A stretch of 64,000 nt of DNA from Brassica napus (Eukaryota; Streptophyta; Magnoliopsida; Brassicales; Brassicaceae). Location of the stretch: contig NW_026016708.1 of assembly GCF_020379485.1 (NCBI RefSeq), forward strand, positions 1 to 64,000. The letters run 5' to 3'. Position 1 is the stretch's first letter. Every line of letters begins with the position of its first letter. The translations under genes were made by a program, and so were the position numbers. The notes under the pieces are model-generated. The model was not told where the DNA came from. It made no database searches and saw nothing but the letters and a program-made list of their open reading frames with translations. Shown here in pieces: positions 21,151 to 31,433 of the stretch.

Positions 21151-21730
21151 TGTTGAAGAGTTGAGTATACAGGTGTGAAGCACAAAGGGGTTAAGACTGA
21201 AGAGAGTATGTTAAGCATTGGTGTGATAGGAGAGGTTCACATTGGCCTGACCGTACAAGGCCGTACAAGGCCGTACGTCCGTACATGTTAGGACAAGTGA
21301 AACCTCGACCACGGTCACAAAGAGTTACCCGGGTAACTCATGTGGAAAGAAGAGGCTTTGGCTGATGGATCAGACCGTTGGAGGATAAGAAGAGGCGCGG
21401 CTTGACAGGCTGGCACAGCTGGAAAGGCAAGAGCATCTTGGTCCAAGATGCTAGATACTCCAAGCATGTGGGGAAGCTGATTGGCCGGTCCAAATAAGGC
21501 TTATCCTCTCCTTGTTGACTTCACATGCTTAGCTTAGCTCTATGATTTCGAAAACCCTTATGATCTCATCCTATATATTGTAACTCTGGTCATTTAATAA
21601 GAAACATACAGTTCTGAGTTTCTCTCACTAAGCTCATACTCTCTTAAGCATGATTCTAGTCTAATCTTTTCATAATCTCTCATTCTGTTCCTTAATCTTC
21701 TCTAAATCATTTCATTCTCTTAATCTTATA
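21151..21730 (+). repeat. 3' LTR of element C
   Basis: 580 bp, as the 5' LTR but with two instead of three CCGTACAAGG units and about one substitution (gatagg for gatggg). Confidence 0.96.
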
Positions 21731-24700
21731 CATAGGCATCCTTGCTGTCTTGCCTCCATAAGCACCTGCATCTTTCAAAAGATCAAGTGTATACTTCCTT
21801 TGGGACATGAATAACCCTTCCTTGGATCTACAAATCTCAATTCCAAGAAAGTATTTCATTTCTCCCAAATCTTTGATTTCAAACATGGATTTGAGAAACT
21901 CCTTGGTTGCTTTGATACCTTCCTTATCACTTCCTGTGATAATGATATCATCCACATACACAAGGAGAGCAACCATACCTGAGGGTGTAGTGAGGGTGAA
22001 AAGTGTGTGATCTAATTCTGACTTCCTGAAGCCACGTCCATTCAAGGTTGTGCTCAACTTGTTATACCACGCTCTTGGTGATTGCTTCAAGCCATAGATA
22101 GCTTTCTTTAACCTCAGTACATTCCCTTTCTTCACTAGATGTTCTAGGCCTGGTGGAGGATACATATAGACTTCATCCTCAAGTTCCCCTTGTAGGAATG
22201 CATTCTTTACATCCATTTGCCACAATCCCCATCCAAGATTAACCGCCAAGCTTAGAACAATCCTAATGGTGTGTAGCTTAGCTACAGGGGCAAATGTCTC
22301 AATGTAATCCTCCCCATATGTCTGAGTGAACCCTCTTGCTACTAGTCTAGTTTTCTTCCTCTCAATCTGTCCATCAGCCTTGTATTTGATTGTGAAGATC
22401 CATCTACTAGACACTGCCTTCTTCCCTTTTGGTAGTTCACTCTCATACCATGTCTCATTCTTTATCATAGCTCCTGCCTCAGCTCCTACTGATTCCTTCC
22501 ATTCCTTATCCTTCATTGCCTCTTCATAGCTTCTTGGGATGTGATTCTCATCCAAGTTTACCATGAAGGCACAATGTGCTTCTGGATATTGAGCAAAGGA
22601 GCACACGGCTTGAGAAGGATGCTCCACAGCTTGGGCATTGTAGTACACTCTCGTGTTTACCCAGCTAGAAGGATCCTTCCTTATCCTTGTACTCCTTCTT
22701 AGTGGTTGCACAACCGGTTCTTCTTCCTGTTGTTCTTCTACCACTTCGTTTTGAGAAGGTGTTTGTATCACACCATGATCATGCCCATGACCATCAGAGC
22801 CTATGCTCTCCTCTCCTTCATCCTCTACTCCTCCATCATCTTGGTTAGCCTCTTGCATAGGTTCTTCATGCTCCTCTCCTCCCTCATGATCAAGGTGGGA
22901 TGGTGAACCAACTTCAGGAGGTGTAGTCGTGTGATATCTAGGATCATGGGATGTACTGATTCCAAGGCCTTCCAGGATGATCCGCAAGGTAGTGGCCTTG
23001 TCTGATGTCAAGTCCTTCAGGTCTTCTTGATTCTTTTCTTCATAGTACCCTCTATCTTCTAAGAACTTCACGTCTCTAGATACAAGTACTCTTCTTGCTA
23101 TAGGATCATAGCACTTGTATCCTTTCTGTGTAGCTGAGTATCCTATGAATACAGCCTTAGTACTTCTTGCTTCTAGCTTGTTGCGCATCTCTCCTGGTTT
23201 GAGCACATAGCATAGACATCCAAAGACTTTCAAGTAATCAAGAACTGGCTTGTACTTGTTTAGAACTTCAAATGGAGCCTTCTCATTCAGAATCTTGGTT
23301 GGAGTTCTATTGATCAAGTAACAAGCAGTGGCAACTGCATCACTCCAAAATCTCTTTGGAACGTTACTCTGAAACATAAGTGACCTTGCTACTTCCATGA
23401 GGTGCCTATTCTTCCTCTCAGCCACTCCATTTTGCTGTGGAGTATACGGACAGCTTGTTTGATGTAGAATCCCATATTGTGATAAGTGCTGCTTGAATGC
23501 ATTGCTTGTGTACTCTCCTCCATTATCTGATCTCAAAATTTTAATCTTAGCATGATAATGGTTAGTCACATACGTTTGAAAGTTCCTAAATGCATCAAGT
23601 ACCCTATCTTTGGTCTGAATTAAGGTTAACCAGGTGTATTTGGATTTTTCATCAATGAATGTGACAAAATACTTATAGCTATCTCTAGATAAGCAAGGGG
23701 CAGTCCATACATCTGAATGAACTAGATCAAAGCAATTCTCATAAACAGTAGTAGACTTTTGAAACACAGTTCTACAATGCTTGCCTAAAATGCAAGCTTC
23801 ACAATTTTTGTTTTCAAACACAACACCTGGTACCATTAAGTTCAAAGCTTTAACATGAGGGTGTCCTACTCTAGCATGCCACAATGCATGTTTATTCAAC
23901 AAAGAAGCAGAAGTAAACGAGCAACTATAATCAGGAACAGAAGTGAGTTCTTCAAGCATATAGAGATCTCCTTTAGTCACCCCTTTCCCAATCAATCTGC
24001 TGCTCTCAATATCCTGAAACTTCACATCATTAGGACTAAAGATAACATTGCATTGTAAATCATTAGTACATTTCTTTACAGATAATAGGTTTGATGTGAA
24101 TTCAGGCATGTAAAAGGCTTTAGATTCTTTGTTAAACAACTTAAGCTTTCCTATTCCCTTAATAGGTATCTTATCTCCATTTGCTATCATCACATGTCCA
24201 TGAGTAGGTTCTATATCCTTAATTAGTTTCTCATCACTTATCATATGATGTGATGCTCCAGAATCAACAATCAATGGTTTATCTACTCGTTTAGCATTAT
24301 GACATAGATTACTAAGTGATGAATGCATCCTATCATCTCTAGCAATGTGTGCACATCTATACTCATTCCTAGTCTCTAACCGTTCTACTAGTTCTCTAAT
24401 CAAGTGATCATCCTTATATGCAATCATAGATGCTCCAAAGGAATAACCATAAGTGTTACCGTTTTCCTTTAGCATTTTGAAGAGTGCATCAAGGTCTGAT
24501 CTCCTGATGTAGTCATCATTGCTGCGTGAGCTTGAGGCGCCTGTGTAAGCCACCAGAGACTTCCCATTCCCATCATTGCCTCCATGACCATCCACTTCAC
24601 TTGTCTTGATGGTGCCAGCTCCACTTGATCCTTCAGTCACATTTGCCCTTCCCTCACGCTCCTTCATGAACTTGGCCGGCTTGAGGTGTGGGTGTAGTAT

Positions 24701-25501
24701 CCAGCATTGGCTCTTCTTATGACCATGCTTCTTGCAATGATCACAGTTGCCATTGAACTTCCTGTCCTCATACTTTCCGTGAGATGCCTTATTTGCTTGT
24801 GGAGCTTCGGTCAAGTACTCATGAGCTGCTTGATTGGCAAGAGAGAGCTCCCCCTTTCCTCCAAACAACCCCATAGACCCCTGCTCCCTTTGGATTTGCG
24901 CACACACATCCTCAAGGTCCGGAAGCTTGTCAGCTCTCAACATGTGTTGGATGAGTTGAGTGTAGGCCGGGTTCAGCGTGAGAAGCAGCCCAAAGACCTT
25001 ATCTTGCTCACGCCTCTCATTCAGCTGATCAGGATCAGTTGTGCTCGGCCTCAGCATCTCCAGTTCTGACCATAAGGACCTGAACCTTCCCAAGTGCTTA
25101 GTGAACTCCATATCCTCTTGCACTAGACGGTTGATAGCTTGCTTTACTTCAAACACACGGCTGAGGTTGGAGATGTTCCCATACACCTTCTTCAGCGGGT
25201 CCCACAGCTCTTTGGCTGACTCACAGTAGCTGTAGGCATCTAAGATAGCTGGATCCAAGGATGAGTGTAGAACCGTCATCACCAGCATGTCTTCTTGTTG
25301 CCATTTCTCTACAGCCGCTTCATTGGAGACCTCTTCTTGATCTCCTCCCTGAGTAATGAGTTTCGGAGCCTCTCCTGTTGTGATGTGCCCCCACAAACCC
25401 TTACTTCCCACAGCAGTCTTCACCATCCGAGACCACACAAGATAGTTGTTACCTTTGAAAGTAACCGCTACCTTCATCCTCATGTTCATACCATGTTCCA
25501 T
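21731..25501 (-). CDS. gag-pol: Element D Gag-Pol polyprotein, N-terminal 1257 codons
   Basis: One uninterrupted frame from the ATG at 25501 (MEHGMNMRMKV) to the insertion point of element C. Order: UBN2-like Gag; zinc knuckle CDHCKKHGHKKSQC (about 253-266); protease VDSGASHHM (about 411); integrase HHCC (CEACILGKHC), HSDVW, RSDNGGEY, NGVAE; reverse transcriptase ARGFTQTYGEDY and YVDD (about 1180). The codon boundary at 21731 meets codon 15850 in frame, so the original protein had about 1504 residues as one polyprotein, the normal copia arrangement. On the present DNA the frame runs eight codons into C before a stop. It is the best template in the window for judging the frameshifts of A, B, C and H. 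Confidence 0.94.
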
Positions 25502-25703
25502 CTTTGCTTAGCTTGACTTGAACAACTTGAATCTGATGAAATCTTGAGTCTTGAATCACGTACACACACCAATCTTGAGTCTAGGATCGCACACACACAC
25601 CGAACGTAGCACAGCCCAAACACCTTCAAAGCCACTCGCGTGTAGCTTCAAAGCCTTCAGCTTGTAACTCTCTAAAGATCAAACCCCAGATCCTAAGTAA
25701 CCT

Positions 25704-25716
25704 GGCTCTGATACCA
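25704..25716 (-). other. Primer-binding site of element D
   Basis: Complement of TGGTATCAGAGCC beside the 5' LTR; initiator tRNA-Met primer. Confidence 0.92.
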
Positions 25717-26269
25717 TATAAGATTTAGAGATCCTTAGAGTAACTAGAGTATAAGTGAGAGTTTAAGTGGAGATTAGAAAGAGATTGTGAAAGATTAAGA
25801 GACTTGAGAGCTGTTTAGTGTCTAAGAGAGAATCATGGTGCCTTAAGAGATTAGAGAGAGACTCAGAACTGTATGATCTTATTATGAGATGAGGTTACAA
25901 TATTTATAGAAGAGGCATTAGGGTTTACAAGTCAAGAGAAAGCAGCACTAGTCATAAGCATGTGAAGTCAAGCCAAAGGGGAGCGTCTCTTTTGAATTCA
26001 CGGATGGTAAGGCTCACACGCTTGGCCTTTACAGCCTGTCCACGGCCTGGATGGATAAGGCTCGTCCCGCCCTTATCCCTAAACGGTCTGATCAGTCTTG
26101 AGACCTTCTATGTACTCTAGAGGCTTTACTCACCCATCTCCTTCTTCCTTCATGTTTCCTCAGATGTACGGCCAAGCCCCTGTCCGTACATAGGCCGTAC
26201 TGTCCTTACTCTTTCCATCACTTGCTTAGCTCTTCCTCTCCTTCTCATAATGACTTCCTCATCTCAACA
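25717..26269 (-). repeat. 5' LTR of element D
   Basis: 553 bp, about two substitutions from the 3' LTR (both near the GTAC cluster of U3). Telo-box AAACCCTAA at 25918-25926 and TATA box TATAAAT at 25902-25908, minus strand. Confidence 0.95.
25902..25908 (-). promoter_or_regulatory. TATA box in 5' LTR of element D
   Basis: TATAAAT on the minus strand, 9 bp downstream of a telo-box. The same pair occurs in H at 55429-55453. Confidence 0.55.
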
Positions 26270-27662
26270 ATAGATAGCTTTCTTTAACCTCAGTACATTC
26301 CCTTTCTTCACTAGATGTTCTAGGCCTGGTGGAGGATACATGTAGACTTCATCCTCAAGTTCCCCTTGTAAGAATGCATTCTTTACATCCATTTGCCACA
26401 ATCCCCATCCAAGATTAACCGCCAAGCTTAGAACAATCCTAATGGTGTGTAGCTTAGCTACAGGGGCAAATGTCTCAATGTAATCCTCCCCATATGTCTG
26501 AGTGAACCCTCTTGCTACTAGTCTAGTTTTCTTCCTCTCAATCTGTCCATCAGCCTTGTATTTGATTGTGAAGATCCATCTACTAGACACTGCCTTCTTC
26601 CCTTTTGGTAGTTCACTCTCATACCATGTATCATTCTTTATCATAGCTCCTGCCTCAGCTCCTACTGATTCCTTCCATTCCTTATCCTTCATTGCCTCTT
26701 CATAGCTTCTTGGGATGTGATTCTCATCCAAGTTTACCATGAAGGCACAATGTGCTTCTGGATATTGAGCAAAGGAGCACACGGCTTGAGAAGGATGCTC
26801 CACAGCTTGGGCATTGTAGTACACTCTCGTGTTTACCCAGCTAGAAGGATCCTTCCTTATCCTTGTACTCCTTCTTAGTGGTTGCACAACCGGTTCTTCT
26901 TCCTGTTGTTCTTCTACCACTTCGTTTTGAGAAGGTGTTTGTATCACACCATGATCATCCCCATGACCATCAGAGCCTATGCTCTCTTCTCCTTCATCCT
27001 CTACTCCTCCATCATCTTGGTTAGCCTCTTGCATAGGCTCTTCATGCTCCTCTCCTCCCTCATGATCAAGGTGGGATGGTGAACCAACTTCAGGAGGTGT
27101 AGTCATGTGATCTCTTGGATCCTGGGATGTACTGATTCCAAGACCTTCAAGGATGATCCGCAAGGTGGTGGCCTTGTCTGATGTCAAGTCCTTCAGGTCT
27201 TCTTGATTCTTTTCTTCATAGTACCCTCTATCTTCTAAGAACTTCACGTCTCTAGATACAAGTACTCTTCTTGCTATAGGATCATAGCACTTGTATCCTT
27301 TCTGTGTAGCTGAGTATCCTATGAATACAGCCTTAGTACTTCTTGCTTCTAGCTTGTTGCGCATCTCTCCTGGTTTGAGCACAAAGCATAGACATCCAAA
27401 GACTTTCAAGTAATCAAGAACTGGCTTGTACTTGTTTAGAACTTCAAATGGAGCCTTCTCATTCAGAATCTTGGTTGGAGTTCTATTGATCAAGTAACAA
27501 GCAGTGGCAACTGCATCACTCCAAAATCTCTTTGGGACGTTACTCTGAAACATAAGTGACCTTGCTACTTCCATGAGGTGCCTATTCTTCCTCTCAGCCA
27601 CTCCATTTTGCTGTGGAGTATACGGACAGCTTGTTTGATGTAGAATCCCATATTGTGATAAG
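26270..27662 (-). pseudogene. pol: Element B Pol, middle piece (integrase end to RT)
   Basis: Open for 445 codons between the insertions of D and E, from the integrase end (AERKNRHLMEVARS) through the basic/acidic linker, LRRSTRIRKDPSSWVNT and the RT fingers/palm (ARGFTQTYGEDY, MDVKNAFLQGELEDEVYM) to LRLKKAIY, where D cuts in. The right end is cut by E, with target-site duplication ATAAG at 27658-27662. Nearly identical to the matching parts of D and H. No break inside this piece other than the two insertions. Confidence 0.9.
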
Positions 27663-28119
27663 TAAACACTTTTGTGTTTTAGAGTGTGTTTAATAATAAT
27701 CAGAGAAGATTAGAGTAAAGTTTAGAGAGAATAGAGAGATTCTAGAGAGAGATAGACTCAAAACTCCATTAATTAATAACTGATGAGGTTTACAAGTATT
27801 AATAGAGAGAGCAACAAGGGTTTTCGAAATGTATAAGCATGTGGAGTCAATGGACAGGCTGGAACTCCTTTTGAATCACTTGGCTGTGCTTTCTCACATG
27901 CTTGCACTAGTAAAAAGCATCCTCTCCTTTCCAGCATCATACAGGCTGTCAAAGTGCTCCCTTATCCTTCCTTATCCTCTTAGGTCGAATTTCCTCTCTT
28001 CTCCTCATTAAGTTACCTCCTCATCCCATCAGATAACTTCCCCAAGTAGTTACTGTGGTTAAAAGAAAGTTACCACAGTAAAACTCTAAAGTTACTGTCT
28101 CAGCCTCTTTGGTCTTCAT
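27663..28119 (-). repeat. 3' LTR of element E, main part (split by F)
   Basis: 457 bp here plus the last 7 bp at 31285-31291 on the other side of F, total 464, equal to the 5' LTR. U3 has an inverted repeat TTACTGTGGT ... ACCACAGTAA at 28050-28081. F duplicated TTCAT (28115-28119 and 31280-31284). Confidence 0.94.
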
Positions 28120-29138
28120 TGTGAGATTTGAGAGCTCTGGCTGTGTATGTGTATGAAAAGCCATTAAAGGCAAAGATAAGGTCTTGAACTAGTTGAATAA
28201 GAGGTCTGATGAAACTAGTATGAACTTGAATCAGAAACAAAGAGACTTTGAGAGATTAAGAAGATTAGAGACTAAGAAAGGGGTAGATTAAGGGAATCTG
28301 ATCAAGAACACACTTTTATAATTATGAAGGAGATGGGGAAACCCCCCATACTCTCTTAAGAGAGTTACAAACGCCCATGAGGGTCTTTATATAGGTTTTA
28401 CACTCTTGCAAACTCATAAACCTATATCTAATGGATAGAAATAACTTAAGAGGAATGGATGGTGGGGATGAGTTGGTCTTGTTGCAATCTGAGTGATGTG
28501 TGCTGATTGGATAAGCTAAGCTGGCTCACTTTAATTCAAACCAAGGCAAGCTGGCTCCTTGCTTGTGATTGGCTCTCCTTAGGCTCCTCCTAATCTTCCC
28601 ATGCATCTGTCCAGGTTCATGGTCGTGGCTCCCTTCTCTTTACAGCAAGAGACAGCCTGTCCAAGACCAGAACTAGCCAATCACACACAAGGAAGCTCCC
28701 ATTGGTTGTTTGCCTCCACAAAGCATCTTCTTGATTCCCTTTGACTAGATTCAAACCTTGGTGCCTTATCCATATACTATGCACTCTTCACATCCTGAAT
28801 AGTGACCCAAATAGTGAATAGTCAACCTGAATAGTGACTAGTGATTCACCATTCACTTTTACACCAACTTGCCCAAACTTCTCCAATCTTACTGTGGTAA
28901 CTCTCCAAAGTTACTGTGGTAACTTTGGAGTTACTGTCTGACCCAAATCTTCTCTAAATGGTGTCTAAGTCCCTCCTCGACTTAACCCTATCTTTGCACA
29001 CTCATCAGACCACTTCTGAAGCCTTAAGACTCTCCCAAAGCCTTAACATACAACCTCTGAAGATCTTGCCATGTCTTTGCACAAGCACCAACTCAACTCA
29101 TCACCTTTGCTTCTCCACTTCTTCTCTTCAAGTTAACA
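28120..29138 (-). repeat. 3' LTR of element F
   Basis: 1019 bp, TGTTAACTTGAAG to AAATCTCACA on the minus strand. U3 contains GAATAGTGA-type short repeats (28797-28858) and ACTGTGGTAACT repeats (28889-28937). Confidence 0.95.
28797..28937. promoter_or_regulatory. Short-repeat region in U3 of element F
   Basis: Several imperfect copies of gaatagtga, then cttactgtggtaact and gttactgtggtaact with a following ttggagttactgt. The second module matches the inverted GTTAC/GTAAC module of E. It replaces the GTACGG cluster found at the equivalent place in G. Confidence 0.45.
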
Positions 29139-29153
29139 CTCCCCCTCAAGCTT
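29139..29153 (-). other. Polypurine tract of element F
   Basis: Complement of AAGCTTGAGGGGGAG adjoining the 3' LTR. A second copy lies internally at 29703-29717. Confidence 0.85.
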
Positions 29154-29199
29154 GACTCTAGCTGATCCTAAGTCAAGCTTGGAACCTTGAAGAACTTCC

Positions 29200-29409
29200 T
29201 CATTAAAAACCTCACCAAGGAAAACCCTTTGGGACAAAACCTTGATGAGGGAAAAAGAGTAAAGTCTCCAAGGCCTAGGGATTGGCCAGTGAGTCTTTGT
29301 GCCTTACCAACAATGTAAGGGACACAAAGACTCTGGATCATGGCCCTCATGTGATGCAAGATAGAACCCACTCCTCTTGCTCATCATCAACACTTCTTGT
29401 ACTCTTCTT
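29200..29409 (-). repeat. Direct repeat copy 1 inside element F
   Basis: 210 bp from tcattaaaaacctcacc to actcttctt, repeated at an offset of 736 bp; no mismatch noticed. Confidence 0.9.
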
Positions 29410-29935
29410 TAGACAGATCTTGGTCTCTCCCCCTTTCTCACAACCATCTTGTTGTGATCAAGTGCTCGGACTACCAGATCTTCCTTGATAGATACAAGCT
29501 GAGTCTTGGCTGCTTCTTCTTCATGAGTCACCACCATGTTACTGAAACCTTCATGACAGGATGTTTCAGACTGTAGTACCAATCACCTCACTCTAGAGGC
29601 CGCATTGGTGATTGCTTCTTCATCCTTCATTATGCTTCATAACTGATCTGCTCCTCTTCTTGAATAACCACCAAGTACTCTCAGATCATGTAAGCTTCAA
29701 CACTCCCCCTCAAGCTTGAGACTCTCACAGGAACAAGCTTGGATGGATAGCTTCATGATCTGCACCATTACTCCATTGCAACACCTTCTGAACTCGCCAT
29801 CTTCATGGAGTGCTTGTGGAAGCTTCAGCTACCTCTTCAGCCACCTCACACTAGAAGCCGCACTGATAGAGTCTTCATCTTCTCACAGCCAAGAGTGCTC
29901 TGAACACTCTCTTGCCTAGACACGCCACTGTCTTA

Positions 29936-30145
29936 TCATTAAAAACCTCACCAAGGAAAACCCTTTGGGACAAAACCTTGATGAGGGAAAAAGAGTAAAG
30001 TCTCCAAGGCCTAGGGATTGGCCAGTGAGTCTTTGTGCCTTACCAACAATGTAAGGGACACAAAGACTCTGGATCATGGCCCTCATGTGATGCAAGATAG
30101 AACCCACTCCTCTTGCTCATCATCAACACTTCTTGTACTCTTCTT
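29936..30145 (-). repeat. Direct repeat copy 2 inside element F
   Basis: Second copy of the 210-bp block, placed next to the short leader after the primer-binding site. In G this block is present once, at the 3' end (about 38260-38470). Confidence 0.9.
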
Positions 30146-30247
30146 CTTCAAGAGCTGAACTCGGATGGATATGACTTCAAGGGTTTGGTTTGAGCTGAGA
30201 TAAGAGCTGTGGATTTGCGGAAGCTCAGCTCAGGTTCTGATGAACCT

Positions 30248-30260
30248 GGCTCTGATACCA
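30248..30260 (-). other. Primer-binding site of element F
   Basis: Complement of TGGTATCAGAGCC beside the 5' LTR; initiator tRNA-Met primer, as in the autonomous elements. Confidence 0.9.
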
Positions 30261-31279
30261 TGTGAGATTTGAGAGCTCTGGCTGTGTATGTGTATGAAAA
30301 GCCATTAAAGGCAAAGATAAGGTCTTGAACTAGTTGAATAAGAGGTCTGATGAAACTAGTATGAACTTGAATCAGAAACAAAGAGACTTTGAGAGATTAA
30401 GAAGATTAGAGACTAAGAAAGGGGTAGATTAAGGGAATCTGATCAAGAACACACTTTTATAATTATGAAGGAGATGGGGAAACCCCCCATACTCTCTTAA
30501 GAGAGTTACAAACGCCCATGAGGGTCTTTATATAGGTTTTACACTCTTGCAAACTCATAAACCTATATCTAATGGATAGAAATAACTTAAGAGGAATGGA
30601 TGGTGGGGATGAGTTGGTCTTGTTGCAATCTGAGTGATGTGTGCTGATTGGATAAGCTAAGCTGGCTCACTTTAATTCAAACCAAGGCAAGCTGGCTCCT
30701 TGCTTGTGATTGGCTCTCCTTAGGCTCCTCCTAATCTTCCCATGCATCTGTCCAGGTTCATGGTCGTGGCTCCCTTCTCTTTACAGCAAGAGACAGCCTG
30801 TCCAAGACCAGAACTAGCCAATCACACACAAGGAAGCTCCCATTGGTTGTTTGCCTCCACAAAGCATCTTCTTGATTCCCTTTGACTAGATTCAAACCTT
30901 GGTGCCTTATCCATATACTATGCACTCTTCACATCCTGAATAGTGACCCAAATAGTGAATAGTCAACCTGAATAGTGACTAGTGATTCACCATTCACTTT
31001 TACACCAACTTGCCCAAACTTCTCCAATCTTACTGTGGTAACTCTCCAAAGTTACTGTGGTAACTTTGGAGTTACTGTCTGACCCAAATCTTCTCTAAAT
31101 GGTGTCTAAGTCCCTCCTCGACTTAACCCTATCTTTGCACACTCATCAGACCACTTCTGAAGCCTTAAGACTCTCCCAAAGCCTTAACATACAACCTCTG
31201 AAGATCTTGCCATGTCTTTGCACAAGCACCAACTCAACTCATCACCTTTGCTTCTCCACTTCTTCTCTTCAAGTTAACA
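30261..31279 (-). repeat. 5' LTR of element F
   Basis: 1019 bp, same length as the 3' LTR and no difference found. TATA box TATATAAA on the minus strand at 30527-30534. Confidence 0.95.
30527..30534 (-). promoter_or_regulatory. TATA box in 5' LTR of element F
   Basis: TATATAAA, about 270 bp from the LTR end; G has the same octamer at the matching place (36001-36008). Confidence 0.6.
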
Positions 31280-31284
31280 TTCAT

Positions 31285-31291
31285 CTCAACA
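31285..31291 (-). repeat. 3' LTR of element E, terminal 7 bp
   Basis: ctcaaca, the outer end of E's 3' LTR cut off by F. It is followed directly by the polypurine tract of E. Confidence 0.88.
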
Positions 31292-31306
31292 CTCCCCCTC
31301 AAGCTT
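31292..31306 (-). other. Polypurine tract of element E
   Basis: Complement of AAGCTTGAGGGGGAG. Confidence 0.85.
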
Positions 31307-31433
31307 GACCATGTAGAACAAGTCAAGCTTGGAAACCATGAAGACCTCCCTCATTAAAAACCTCATCAAAGAAAACCCAATGGGATAAAACCTTGATGAG
31401 GGAAAAAGAGTGGAGACTCCATGGTTGAGGGGC

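Larger units (their letters stand above)
15856..21730 (+). mobile_element. Ty1/copia element C, full length, inserted in D
   Basis: A 5875-bp plus-strand element with exact target-site duplication CATAG at 15851-15855 and 21731-21735. LTRs of 590 and 580 bp differ by one 10-bp repeat unit and about one substitution, marking a very recent insertion. Gag and Pol are present and all catalytic motifs are kept, with one frameshift near 17314 after the zinc knuckle. It is a different subfamily from D: the LTR starts TGTTGAAGAG and the protein has many substitutions throughout. Confidence 0.96.
14413..26269 (-). mobile_element. Ty1/copia element D, inserted in B and split by C
   Basis: Minus-strand element, same family as H. 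Target-site duplication ATAGA at 26270-26274 and, with one mismatch, ATACA at 14408-14412. LTRs are both 553 bp and differ at about two bases. Without element C it is 5977 bp. Joining its two coding pieces across C keeps one open frame of about 1504 residues, so it was coding-intact when C landed in the reverse-transcriptase/RNase H linker. Confidence 0.94.
29154..30247 (-). other. Internal region of element F, no coding sequence
   Basis: Noncoding. Holds a 210-bp direct duplication (29200-29409 and 29936-30145) of the pre-PPT block, and between the copies an internal polypurine-like tract (29703-29717) followed on the minus strand by TGTTGAAG, as if an LTR began there. The stretch 29720-29930 matches G around 37740-37970. 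Only short frames are present, none with retroelement motifs. Confidence 0.8.
28120..31279 (-). mobile_element. Non-autonomous LTR element F, inserted in the 3' LTR of E
   Basis: 3160 bp, minus strand, exact target-site duplication TTCAT. LTRs are each 1019 bp with no difference seen, so it is very young. The internal region (about 1.1 kb) has a primer-binding site and polypurine tract but no gag or pol frame. It is the shorter relative of G: LTR ends, the block near 29720-29930 and the pre-PPT block match G. Size and lack of coding resemble LARD/TRIM-type elements that use proteins supplied in trans. Confidence 0.93.

Noticed and set aside
24707..25069. 120-codon frame antisense to D gag, repeated at 41699-42061 and 56285-56647
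   Set aside because: Shadow of the conserved gag coding strand; it recurs only because gag recurs and has no start context or domain of its own.
14408..26274. D and B as one element rearranged by recombination
   Set aside because: B's frame resumes exactly after D's LTR with the ATAGA duplication (one base mutated on the left), which recombination would not leave.
28120..31279. F as a solo-LTR pair or segmental duplication rather than an element
   Set aside because: Exact TTCAT duplication, primer-binding site, polypurine tract and equal-length LTRs show a complete non-autonomous element.
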